From an uncultured Finegoldia sp. (GTDB taxonomy: Bacteria > Bacillota > Clostridia > Tissierellales > Peptoniphilaceae): DNA of 48,185 bases. The stretch covers positions 1-48,185 of the forward strand of contig NZ_CAMXVC010000008.1 in assembly GCF_947252345.1 (NCBI RefSeq), given 5' to 3'. A model generated the notes under the pieces. That model was not told where the DNA came from. It did not search any database and saw only the letters and a list, made by a program, of their open reading frames with translations. This document shows positions 41,101 to 48,185 of the stretch, one piece after another. The stretch's first letter is position 1; each line of letters starts with the position of its first letter. A program made the translations under genes and the position numbers.

Positions 41101-41870
41101 TTTAATTCCTCCAACGCCTTTTGTAAAAGTCCAACGAACAATAACTTTCTGTATTTTTTCTTAGCCTTATTATTTGAACCAATATTGTCATCTATGATTG
41201 ATAAAATCTTAGCTCGATCAAATCCATTTGTGTTAATCTCCTCTGATACATCATCCATAGTCATAGCTTTTTGTGGCCTAGCTGCGAAAACAATTTTAAA
41301 TTTTCCATCGATTTTCGCTACACTAACGATTGCTATTGGAAAATCCTTACAGCAAATTCTCTGAACTATTTGTACACAATTGATGTTTTCATTTGGAATA
41401 ATAACCTCTGTTAGAATGTCTTTTTTGATATCGCTGTTCAAAAATTCTTCCATTTCCATAATTCCATTTTTGTACAAATTGACCTTGGCATTGAGAAGTA
41501 CAAGTACAGGAATAAAATCTGAGAAAGCATATCTCGAAAAAACACTCGCACCTACTTGGGCTGTATTTCTGAGTTGAGTTGACACGATTTTTTTCAAAGA
41601 TTTAGGTATAATTCCGTTGCAAAAACTTTTGAGATATTCATCACATTCCAAATCTCTGTAAGTTGTAGTAGCTCCTATTTTTATATACTCGTCATCTATT
41701 TTTATGTAATTTAAATCTAATTTTGACAAATCAATTCCAACATTAAAACTCCTACAACCTGCCTTCAAAAAATGACAGCCGCCTAGAATCCTGTTTAATT
41801 TTGACTTCATCAACAATTCATACGCATCATCCAGTGTTTCGGGACTCGCATAATCTCTTAATGTAAACAT
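41097..41870 (-). CDS. Molybdenum hydroxylase FAD-binding subunit
   Basis: A 257-residue FAD subunit of the same complex. The N-terminal FAD-binding segment is ILGGCHFLKAGC where GGT/GGTDL is usual, and TTTYRDLE, RNTAQVGASVFSRYAFSDFIPVLVLLNAKV and the C-terminal domain follow. It is shorter than typical members (about 280-290 residues), with a Cys in place of the usual Thr. An extended -10 lies upstream; GGAGGGG is the ribosome site. First gene of the three-gene operon. Confidence 0.85.
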   Translation of the reverse strand: MFTLRDYASPETLDDAYELLMKSKLNRILGGCHFLKAGCRSFNVGIDLSKLDLNYIKIDDEYIKIGATTTYRDLECDEYLKSFCNGIIPKSLKKIVSTQLRNTAQVGASVFSRYAFSDFIPVLVLLNAKVNLYKNGIMEMEEFLNSDIKKDILTEVIIPNENINCVQIVQRICCKDFPIAIVSVAKIDGKFKIVFAARPQKAMTMDDVSEEINTNGFDRAKILSIIDDNIGSNNKAKKKYRKLLFVGLLQKALEELK

Positions 41871-41898
41871 AACCCCTCCGTAAATTTATTCAGTCTTT

Positions 41899-41907
41899 AT
41901 TATATCA
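41899..41907 (-). promoter_or_regulatory. Extended -10 promoter of the molybdenum hydroxylase operon
   Basis: TGATATAAT (minus strand), directly after the T-run of the preceding terminator; no good -35. Confidence 0.55.
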
Positions 41908-41908
41908 C

Positions 41909-41987
41909 AAAAAAAAGCCGATTATCTTATAAGAAAATCATCTCAATCCATATTAAGGATTTGATTTTTTTATTTCGACATCGGCTA
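41909..41987 (-). terminator. Long branched terminator of the wecB-glycosyltransferase operon
   Basis: Minus strand: outer stem AGCCGAT/ATCGGCT encloses an inner AATCAAATCC/GGATT...TGATT stem; eight T follow. The whole element spans about 77 bp and abuts the next promoter. Confidence 0.8.
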
Positions 41988-41991
41988 TAAA

Positions 41992-43212
41992 TTATTTTTG
42001 TAAACCATTCAAAAATTTTTCTGCTAATTTTTTGTAAGTAAAATTCTCCTCAATAGCTGCCCTGGCGTTTTTACCCATTTGAGTCAAACTTTCTTCATCC
42101 ATATCGACAAATTTTTCAATACCTTTTTTCAATTCTTGTAAATTTTCTGATTCAACGTTTATCCCACATTTATAATCCAATATATAATTGTTAGGTGCAC
42201 TTATTGCGTATATTATAGGCTTTGCTCCCATCATCGAATCAAATAATTTGTTCATACACACTCCATATCTGAACATATCATTGTCCATAGCTGCGACATA
42301 AGTCGCATCGATGTAGTTGAATAAATCAGGAATCGAAGTCTTAGCAATAGAATCCAAGAAATAGATGGAGTCAGTGTATTTTGAGTATTTTTTTACAAGT
42401 TCATCCTTGTAAATTCCTCCACCTATAAAAACAGCTGCGACATCTTTGTTGTCGATTGCAGCCTGTGCTAAATTGTCCAAGCAGTATGATTTCGTGTGAC
42501 TTCCAAAAAAGCAAATAATTTTCTTGCCTTCGGAGTGGATTTTGTCGAAAATTTTCACATAGTCTTCTGGAATTTTGTCATAATTTTTCCATTCAGATTC
42601 TACTATGCCATTTGGAACGTGGAAGAACTTGTCAGCTTTCATTCCGTGTTGTATTAGATAATCTTTGGCTGCAGGAAGAAGCGAACAAACATAATCAGAG
42701 TGTTTGCAAAACGAGTTTTCTCCGATTTGCATCATCACTACAAATGGATGATATTTTGGCATATTTCCCACTTCTATCAAAGTTATTGGCCACATATCGT
42801 GAATTTCATGGACAAGTTTAGCATCTTTTTTGAATTTTTTCATTTTTTGTCCGGCAAATGTATCCAAAGGATAAGTTGATGAAGTGATTATGACATCTGG
42901 ATTTACTTTTTCAACAATTTGCTTTGCATTTTTCCTTAAAGTACACACAAATCTGAACATACTCAAAGCTCTTTTTACGCCATTGCCTTCGTATTCTCCG
43001 GTTTTAATCCACATATATTTGATTCCATCAATCTCGTTGGTCTGAAAATTTTTAGTTACATCGGGATTTTTTCTTCTCAAATGAGAATAATCTCCTGCGA
43101 TTATAGTCACATTGTGGCCACTTTTGACCCATTCACGAGCCAAATAATAAGTTCGAAATTCCATTCCCATATCAGGAGAGCCCGCATAATGATTAATATA
43201 CAAAATATTCAT
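41992..43212 (-). CDS. Glycosyltransferase family 4 (WbuB-like)
   Basis: A 406-residue GT-B glycosyltransferase of family 4, similar to N-acetylsugar transferases of surface polysaccharide synthesis. The N-terminal LYINHYAGSPDMGMEFRTYYLAREWVKSGHNVTIIAG, the HEIHDMWP block and the C-terminal VAAMDNDMFRYGVCMNKLFDSM (nucleotide-sugar pocket) are typical. Cytosolic or membrane-associated. It follows wecB by 11 bp, so UDP-ManNAc is a plausible but unproven donor-related sugar. Confidence 0.9.
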   Translation of the reverse strand: MNILYINHYAGSPDMGMEFRTYYLAREWVKSGHNVTIIAGDYSHLRRKNPDVTKNFQTNEIDGIKYMWIKTGEYEGNGVKRALSMFRFVCTLRKNAKQIVEKVNPDVIITSSTYPLDTFAGQKMKKFKKDAKLVHEIHDMWPITLIEVGNMPKYHPFVVMMQIGENSFCKHSDYVCSLLPAAKDYLIQHGMKADKFFHVPNGIVESEWKNYDKIPEDYVKIFDKIHSEGKKIICFFGSHTKSYCLDNLAQAAIDNKDVAAVFIGGGIYKDELVKKYSKYTDSIYFLDSIAKTSIPDLFNYIDATYVAAMDNDMFRYGVCMNKLFDSMMGAKPIIYAISAPNNYILDYKCGINVESENLQELKKGIEKFVDMDEESLTQMGKNARAAIEENFTYKKLAEKFLNGLQK

Positions 43213-43223
43213 TGATTTTCCTC

Positions 43224-44306
43224 TTATTTTTCAAAAAACTTGTTGATACACTCAATTATCTTCGCACTAGAATGTCCATCTCCAAATGGATAGTCATAGT
43301 CTTCAAAATCAACTTTTTCATTTAATAATTTAAGAATTTCGTTCTTCAAAGGCTTAGACAATTGATTTCTCTTTTTTGTCATCGTTTCCGGCCACACAAC
43401 GTGATTAAAAATCGTCACGCATTGTTTTCTAGCAAAATAAGCTTCTCTTTGAAGTCCACCTGAATCTGTCACGATTTTCTTCGAGTGATTTACCAAGTAC
43501 ACGCTCATCATATATCCCACAGGCTTCAAGAAAATTATATTCTGGTAATTGTGTTTTTCGGAAAGTTCTCTTACCATTTTTTGATTTCTTGGGTGAACTG
43601 GATATATGCACTTTTCATCCAATTCTTCCATCGCCGACAATATTTCTGATAAAGGTTCAATACTTTGAGTATTTTCCGCTCTATGACAAGTCAAATAGTA
43701 AAATTCACTCGGAATTTTAACTTCATTATCATAGATATCATACACTTTTTCTGGAATTGTATCTCCAACTTGCTTTGAATACTGCAAGAAAGCATCGTAC
43801 ATTGGGTCTCCTACAAGTGTTGCCCTGTCTTGCAATCCCTCTTCTTTTAAAAATTCTAGTGCTGATTTTGTGCAACAACACAAAACCTTAGAACAATGGT
43901 CAGTCATAATCCTGTTCACTTCTTCGGGATTGTCCAGTGTACCCAATCTATTTCCAGCTTCAACATGGCAAATCGGAATATGAAGCTTCACCGCTGCAAG
44001 AGAGCCTGCTAATGTAGAATTTGTATCTCCATACAACAAAACCATATCAGGATTTTCTTTTACCAAAATTTTTTCAATCTCGATTAACATCTTACCAGTC
44101 ATTTCCGCATGACTTCCACCAGAAATTCCAAGATTATAATCAGGATAAGGAATATTCATCTCCTCGAAAAAAACCTCAGACATATTGTAGTCAAAATGTT
44201 GACCAGTGTGTATCATTACTTCTTCGAAATTTTTTCTTAATTCTTTTGAAACCATCGCCGCTTTTATAAATTGTGGCCTTGCTCCAACTACTGTTACAAT
44301 TTTCAA
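43224..44306 (-). CDS. wecB: UDP-N-acetylglucosamine 2-epimerase (non-hydrolysing)
   Basis: A 360-residue WecB/MnaA enzyme interconverting UDP-GlcNAc and UDP-ManNAc. Recognised by VVGARPQFIKAAMVSKEL near the N-terminus, HTGQHFDYNMSE, YGDTNSTLAGSLAA, HVEAGNR and the late TDSGGLQREA. It supplies activated ManNAc for surface polymers or teichoic-acid linkage. Start TTG at 44306 with AGGAG 7 nt upstream. First gene of a two-gene operon with the GT4 gene. Confidence 0.94.
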   Translation of the reverse strand: MKIVTVVGARPQFIKAAMVSKELRKNFEEVMIHTGQHFDYNMSEVFFEEMNIPYPDYNLGISGGSHAEMTGKMLIEIEKILVKENPDMVLLYGDTNSTLAGSLAAVKLHIPICHVEAGNRLGTLDNPEEVNRIMTDHCSKVLCCCTKSALEFLKEEGLQDRATLVGDPMYDAFLQYSKQVGDTIPEKVYDIYDNEVKIPSEFYYLTCHRAENTQSIEPLSEILSAMEELDEKCIYPVHPRNQKMVRELSEKHNYQNIIFLKPVGYMMSVYLVNHSKKIVTDSGGLQREAYFARKQCVTIFNHVVWPETMTKKRNQLSKPLKNEILKLLNEKVDFEDYDYPFGDGHSSAKIIECINKFFEK

Positions 44307-44377
44307 ATTAGTACTCCTATTTCTATTTTTATCGTATAAAATTTTATTTTAAATTTTATTCTGTATCTAACTTATTG

Positions 44378-44407
44378 ATTATATCACATATAAATTATCA
44401 ATTTCAA
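44378..44407 (-). promoter_or_regulatory. Promoter of wecB-glycosyltransferase
   Basis: TTGAAA (44402-44407) and TATAAT (44378-44383), spacer 18 bp, extended -10 TGA. Confidence 0.7.
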
Positions 44408-44435
44408 TTCACGCTAAATTTCAATTTTTTTTAAT

Positions 44436-44470
44436 CAAAAACCCCATTTGATTCGAAAACCAAACAGGGT
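44436..44470 (-). terminator. Terminator of the malic enzyme-pepT operon
   Basis: 10-bp stem (44441-44450 with 44461-44470, two G-U on the minus strand) and TTTTT after it, 21 bp past the pepT stop. Confidence 0.88.
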
Positions 44471-44490
44471 AAATTTTTTGATATTTTAAA

Positions 44491-45702
44491 TTATTTGGAA
44501 TAATTTTCAATAATCTTTAAAACCAATTGTGAAGCTTTTTTCATTTGTTCAATGGACAATAGCTCGTGTTTTCCGTGGAATGCGTATCCTCCAGTGAAGA
44601 TATTTGGACAAGGAAGTCCTTTGTATGATAATTGTGCACCATCAGTACCTCCTCTTATCGGTTGAATCAATGGTTCAATTCCCAAATCCCTCATTGAATC
44701 ATAAACCAAATCCACGACCTCCATCACAGGCTCTATTTTTTCTTTCATATTGTAGTAACTATCTTTCATTTTCAACTCGATAGCTCCATTGTATTTAACA
44801 TTCAAAAATTCAACAAGTTTTTGCAAGTAAGATTTCTTATCCTCAAATTTTTTCTTGTCGTGGTCTCTTATTATCAATTTCATAACTGTATTTTCTACAG
44901 TTCCCTCGAATGAAGTCAACAAGTAAAATCCTTCATAATTTTCAGTGTGTTCAGGTCTTTGAGCGACTGGAAGTTCGTTGAATAATTCCATAGCAATTAG
45001 TTGGGAATTTATCATTGTGTTTTTTGCGCTACCTGGATGGACATTCTTGCCGTGAACTATTATAGTTGCACCTGCTGCGTTGAAATTCTCATACTCCAAC
45101 TCTCCAATTGGTCCGCCGTCAACTGTGTATGCAAAATCAGCGCCAAATTTTTTAACGTCAAACAAGTCAGCTCCTCTACCTATTTCTTCGTCAGGAGTGA
45201 ATGCGATTTTTATTGATGGATGTTTTATTTCTTTGTTAGTGCATAATTTGTTCACAACATCCATTATAATTGCTATACCTGATTTGTCGTCAGCACCTAA
45301 TAAAGTCGTTCCATCAGTGTGAATTAGAGTTTGACCTTCTAATTCTTTTAAGAAAGGAAAATCTTCAACAGTTGTAGTGACTGTATCTGATAATTTTATA
45401 TCTCCACCTTTGTACTCCAAAATTTGTGGCTTAACATTTTCACCCGACATATCAGGAGCTGTGTCCATATGGGAAATGAATCCTATCGACTTAGAAGGTC
45501 TATCCAAGTTAGATTCCAACGAAGCGTAAACATATCCATTTTCATCAATATGCGCATTTTCAACTCCCATCTCTTGCAATTGCTTAACCAAAAGATTTCC
45601 CAAATCTTTTTGTCTAGCTGTCGAAGGACAAGTATCACTTGATTCATCACTTGTCGTGTAAATTTTTGCGTATTCAATAAATCTATCAACTATATCAATC
45701 AT
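44491..45702 (-). CDS. pepT: Peptidase T (tripeptide aminopeptidase)
   Basis: M20B zinc tripeptidase, 403 residues, releases N-terminal residues from tripeptides in the cytosol. Metal ligands visible: ISHMDTAPD with His78 and Asp80, GADDKSG around Asp139, and TPDEEIGRG with Glu172-Glu173 (catalytic Glu and ligand); a late GGTDGAQLS and HGKHE complete the site. It follows the malic enzyme gene by 10 bp; together they fit peptide and C4-acid use. Confidence 0.96.
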   Translation of the reverse strand: MIDIVDRFIEYAKIYTTSDESSDTCPSTARQKDLGNLLVKQLQEMGVENAHIDENGYVYASLESNLDRPSKSIGFISHMDTAPDMSGENVKPQILEYKGGDIKLSDTVTTTVEDFPFLKELEGQTLIHTDGTTLLGADDKSGIAIIMDVVNKLCTNKEIKHPSIKIAFTPDEEIGRGADLFDVKKFGADFAYTVDGGPIGELEYENFNAAGATIIVHGKNVHPGSAKNTMINSQLIAMELFNELPVAQRPEHTENYEGFYLLTSFEGTVENTVMKLIIRDHDKKKFEDKKSYLQKLVEFLNVKYNGAIELKMKDSYYNMKEKIEPVMEVVDLVYDSMRDLGIEPLIQPIRGGTDGAQLSYKGLPCPNIFTGGYAFHGKHELLSIEQMKKASQLVLKIIENYSK

Positions 45703-45711
45703 ATTTTTCTC

Positions 45712-46884
45712 CTATTTAATAACTTTATTTTCTTTCCAAGATTTCTCAACCGCTTCTGCTACGTTTCTTGCAACATTCTTGTTGAATGCTTCTGGTAAAA
45801 TTTTTTCTTCTGTTGGATTTTCAACCATATTTGCAATTGCAAAAGCCGCCGATAATTTCATATCTTCAGTGATTTTGTCAGCTCTTGCATCCAATGCTCC
45901 TCTGAATATTCCTGGAAATACCAAAACATTGTTAACTTGGTTAGGATAATCACTCCTTCCCGTTCCGACAACTCTCGCACCAGCTTCTTTTGCTTCATCA
46001 GGGTAAATTTCTGGAACTGGATTTGCCATAGCCAGAACAATTGAATCGTGATTCATCGAAGATACCATTTCTTTTGAGACAATACCCGCAGCTGAAACTC
46101 CAATAAAAATATCCGCATCTTTCATAGCAGTTTTCAAATCGCCTTTTACCTTGTTTGGATTTGTAGATTTTGCAATTTTTCTTCTAGCCTCGTCAAGCTT
46201 TTCATCATCTGGGTCGATAATTCCTCGACTATTCAAAATCAAATTATTCCTAGCGCCTGCCAATGTCAACAAATTAGAAATAGCAATACCAGCTGCGCCT
46301 GCGCCACTGATTACGATTTTAACATCAGAAATATCCTTACCGACAACCTTCAATGCGTTTATAACCGCTGACAACACAATAACTGCTGTTCCGTGTTGGT
46401 CATCGTGAAATACTGGAATATTTAATTCGTCAATCAATCTTTTTTCAATTTCAAAACACCTTGGAGCTGCAATATCTTCAAGATTAATTCCTCCAAACGA
46501 AGGAGAAATAGCCTTTATCGTACTGATAATTTCTTCAGTATCTTGAGTGCTCAAACAAATCGGAAAAGCATCGACATTCCCAAATTCTTTGAACAAAACA
46601 GACTTACCTTCCATAACTGGCATACCAGCAATTGCGCCAATATTTCCCAAACCCAAAACAGCAGAACCATCAGTAACAACAGCAACCATATTGCCTTTAT
46701 TTGTGTATTTATATGCCAAGGAATTGTCTTCGTGGATTTTTTTGCAAGGCTCTGCAACGCCAGGAGTATAAGCCAATGCCAAATCCATAGCATCATTCAC
46801 CTTAACTTTAGAAACCACTTCCAATTTTCCTTGATTTTTTTCGTGAAGTTCTAGTGCTTTTTGTTTAATTTCTTCAATATTCAT
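45712..46884 (-). CDS. NAD(P)-dependent malic enzyme (short form)
   Basis: Decarboxylates malate to pyruvate. 390 residues, the short bacterial form without a phosphotransacetylase domain. AYTPGVAEPCKKI, TDGSAVLGLGNIGA (71-84), the PVFHDDQHGTAVIVLSA block (about 157-172) and the Rossmann ISGAGAAGIAISNLL are typical. NAD or NADP use is not settled. In one run with pepT downstream; an AEC carrier gene lies 111 bp upstream in the same direction. Confidence 0.94.
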   Translation of the reverse strand: MNIEEIKQKALELHEKNQGKLEVVSKVKVNDAMDLALAYTPGVAEPCKKIHEDNSLAYKYTNKGNMVAVVTDGSAVLGLGNIGAIAGMPVMEGKSVLFKEFGNVDAFPICLSTQDTEEIISTIKAISPSFGGINLEDIAAPRCFEIEKRLIDELNIPVFHDDQHGTAVIVLSAVINALKVVGKDISDVKIVISGAGAAGIAISNLLTLAGARNNLILNSRGIIDPDDEKLDEARRKIAKSTNPNKVKGDLKTAMKDADIFIGVSAAGIVSKEMVSSMNHDSIVLAMANPVPEIYPDEAKEAGARVVGTGRSDYPNQVNNVLVFPGIFRGALDARADKITEDMKLSAAFAIANMVENPTEEKILPEAFNKNVARNVAEAVEKSWKENKVIK

Positions 46885-46945
46885 TTTTACCCCTCATTGA
46901 TTATTTAATTCCAATAAATTTTTGTAGATTAATTATTACAATTTC

Positions 46946-46974
46946 ATTTTAACACTAATAGAAAACAATTCCAA
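46946..46974 (-). promoter_or_regulatory. Promoter of malic enzyme-pepT
   Basis: TTGGAA (46969-46974) and TAAAAT (46946-46951), spacer 17 bp. A 9-bp direct repeat ATTGGAATT overlaps the -35 and recurs near the gene start (46907-46915). Confidence 0.6.
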
Positions 46975-46994
46975 TGAAAATTAACATACAATAA

Positions 46995-47912
46995 TCACAC
47001 TAGCTTAATCAACATCAAAATAGTCAAAAGATACAACAACGTCGTGCTAACAACGTAGTAACCAGCCAACGAATCATCTTGGTGATATTTTTTAGCAAAG
47101 ACGTAGGTATTCACAGCAGTAGGAGCGGCAAATAAAATCAACGCGACTACTTTTTGAATTTCAGATAAATTGAAAAATTTTCCGATAAATAATCCTGTCA
47201 AAGGAAGAACCAAAAGCTTCACAATCGAAACCTTGGCTATTGATTTGATTTCTTTGAAATCAATTTTAAAATTCAAACCATATCCCATAGTCAACAACGC
47301 CAAAGTAGCAGCAATATCTCCCAAACTTTTTAGCGGTGTTTCTAAGAAAAACAAATTAACCTTGGTTACATACAAAAAAATTCCCATAAAAAGCCCAATC
47401 ATCAAAGGTGTTTTCAAAACATTTAAAGCTAATTTTCTAGTTGAATTATTTTCTTTGACTAGACTCTCATACATAGTTACAGTGTAAATATTATAGAAAA
47501 ATTGACTTATCCCCGTTATAGCTCCTGCCATTACAATTCCCTCGTTTCCAAATAAAGCGCTCAATATTGGAAATGACATTATAATGAAATTACCTCTGCT
47601 CATAGCATTTGCCTCGAGAACAACGTAAGATTCTTTATTGTTTGTTATTTTTGCAAGTGAATATGTAAGAAAAATATGAAACAAAAACGTCACATTCAAA
47701 TATACCAAGTATTTTACACTCAAATCCTGCCCAAACTCAACACCATAAAAACTCATCATAATTTTCAACGGAAAAAGCAAATTGAAAATAAGTTTGTTCA
47801 ATCCTGTCATTGTATTCTCGTCTACAATTTTAAATTTCCTCAACAAGAAACCAATAAAAATCAAACAAAACAAATTCACTATAGTTAGATACAACTGCGT
47901 ATAATTTATCAA
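46995..47912 (-). CDS. AEC family transporter (auxin efflux carrier/malate permease type)
   Basis: A 305-residue membrane carrier with about ten hydrophobic helices. The family pattern includes an early FCLIFIGFLLRKFKIVDENTMTGLNKLIFNLLFPLKIM and a NFIIMSFPI segment in the middle, and AAPTAVNTYVFAKKY near the end. Some relatives (MleP) carry malate, which suits the malic enzyme next door, but other substrates are possible. The start is TTG at 47912 with AAGGTGG before it. Confidence 0.87.
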   Translation of the reverse strand: MINYTQLYLTIVNLFCLIFIGFLLRKFKIVDENTMTGLNKLIFNLLFPLKIMMSFYGVEFGQDLSVKYLVYLNVTFLFHIFLTYSLAKITNNKESYVVLEANAMSRGNFIIMSFPILSALFGNEGIVMAGAITGISQFFYNIYTVTMYESLVKENNSTRKLALNVLKTPLMIGLFMGIFLYVTKVNLFFLETPLKSLGDIAATLALLTMGYGLNFKIDFKEIKSIAKVSIVKLLVLPLTGLFIGKFFNLSEIQKVVALILFAAPTAVNTYVFAKKYHQDDSLAGYYVVSTTLLYLLTILMLIKLV

Positions 47913-47965
47913 AAAACCACCTTATCTCATAAAAACATTGTCAAGTGTAACCACTTACCTTTACA

Positions 47966-47994
47966 ACAATACTATTAATTTTCAAAAAAATCAA
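47966..47994 (-). promoter_or_regulatory. Promoter of the AEC carrier gene
   Basis: TTGATT (47989-47994) and TATTGT (47966-47971), spacer 17 bp. Confidence 0.5.
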
Positions 47995-48087
47995 ATTTTT
48001 TTATTTGTATGAATTTTGTATTTTAATTATATCTGAAAAGATTTGAAATACGAATTGATTACAAATTTTAGGTATAATAAAAAAGCA

Positions 48088-48116
48088 CAAAAAAAGCTCC
48101 CACCTAAGTGAGAGCT
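48088..48116 (-). terminator. Terminator of tuf
   Basis: 9-bp stem AGCTCCCAC/GTGAGAGCT (G-U on the minus strand) with a 4-nt loop, followed by seven T on the minus strand. Confidence 0.9.
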
Positions 48117-48136
48117 AATTAGTCTTAGTATATTAA

Positions 48137-48185
48137 TTATTCAATAATTTTAGAAACAACGCCTGCTCCTACTGTTCTTCCACCT
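48137..48185 (-). CDS. tuf: Elongation factor Tu, C-terminal end (partial)
   Basis: The last 16 codons read GGRTVGAGVVSKIIE then TAA, the ending of EF-Tu, the GTPase that brings aminoacyl-tRNA to the ribosome. The rest of the gene runs off the right edge of the window. A strong terminator follows, so it ends its transcript. Confidence 0.88.
   Translation of the reverse strand, partial: GGRTVGAGVVSKIIE

Noticed and set aside
41909..41987. A riboswitch or small RNA in the 77-bp hairpin
   Set aside because: Position directly after the glycosyltransferase stop and the final T8 point to a terminator; no conserved riboswitch core was seen.
1..48185. CRISPR arrays, insertion sequences, prophage or integrase genes
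   Set aside because: No regularly spaced repeats, transposase or phage genes were found in any part of the window.

Overview
The window is AT-rich chromosomal DNA (roughly 30 percent GC by eye) from a low-GC Gram-positive bacterium, probably an anaerobic coccus of the Tissierellia (Finegoldia/Peptoniphilus type). That placement is an inference from protein character and gene order, not a database match. The content is mostly housekeeping, and nearly all genes lie on the minus strand. Gene order recalls the origin-proximal part of the Bacillus chromosome: metG-tatD-rnmV-ksgA, veg and ispE; rpmG-secE-nusG-rplKA and rplJL; dnaX-ybaB-recR. No complete rRNA, tRNA, transposon, prophage or CRISPR array was seen.

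Layout. 1-3.4 kb: cell wall and isoprenoid genes (grx-like, ispE, murI) and an M18 aminopeptidase. 3.4-5.8 kb: veg with tandem promoters, mgtE, a DUF1858 protein and a glutaredoxin. 5.8-10.3 kb: metG-tatD-rnmV-ksgA behind a methionine T-box leader. 10.3-15.6 kb: rplJL with its L10 leader, an AI-2E-type permease, rplKA, nusG, secE, rpmG (too short for most ORF callers) and efp. 15.6-21.8 kb: moaB, yraN, rnhB, then rbgA and the ylxM-ffh-rpsP-khpA-rimM-trmD-rplS operon. 21.9-27.7 kb: gpsA, aspA, a SAF-domain dehydrogenase and a BaiN-like flavoprotein. 27.7-29.4 kb: a small accessory stretch with a candidate small RNA, a 58-residue membrane peptide, a glutaredoxin, a stand-alone Nif3-insert-like protein and a possibly frameshifted gene. 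29.4-33.0 kb: azlCD and dnaX-ybaB-recR. 33.2-38.3 kb: a ZIP metal transporter, NADH oxidase, class III fructose bisphosphatase and signal peptidase I. 38.4-41.9 kb: a three-subunit molybdenum hydroxylase. 42-44.3 kb: a glycosyltransferase and UDP-GlcNAc 2-epimerase. 44.5-47.9 kb: peptidase T, malic enzyme and an AEC carrier. The right edge holds the last codons of tuf.

Physiology. The genes fit a peptide- and amino-acid-using anaerobe: M18 aminopeptidase and PepT release amino acids, AspA deaminates aspartate to fumarate, and the malic enzyme with an AEC carrier handles C4 acids. NADH oxidase and several small thiol redox proteins deal with oxygen and redox stress.

Points most worth a second look: a roughly 90-nt intergenic RNA candidate with two C-rich hairpin loops able to pair with Shine-Dalgarno sequences (27750-27842); an identical 19-bp dyad at the predicted transcription start of both the ylxM and moaB operons; a Rex-like operator in the NADH oxidase leader; a 9-bp inverted repeat over the lepB promoter; and a molybdenum hydroxylase of unknown substrate with a short, divergent FAD subunit. 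All calls come from reading the sequence; no search or folding program was run.
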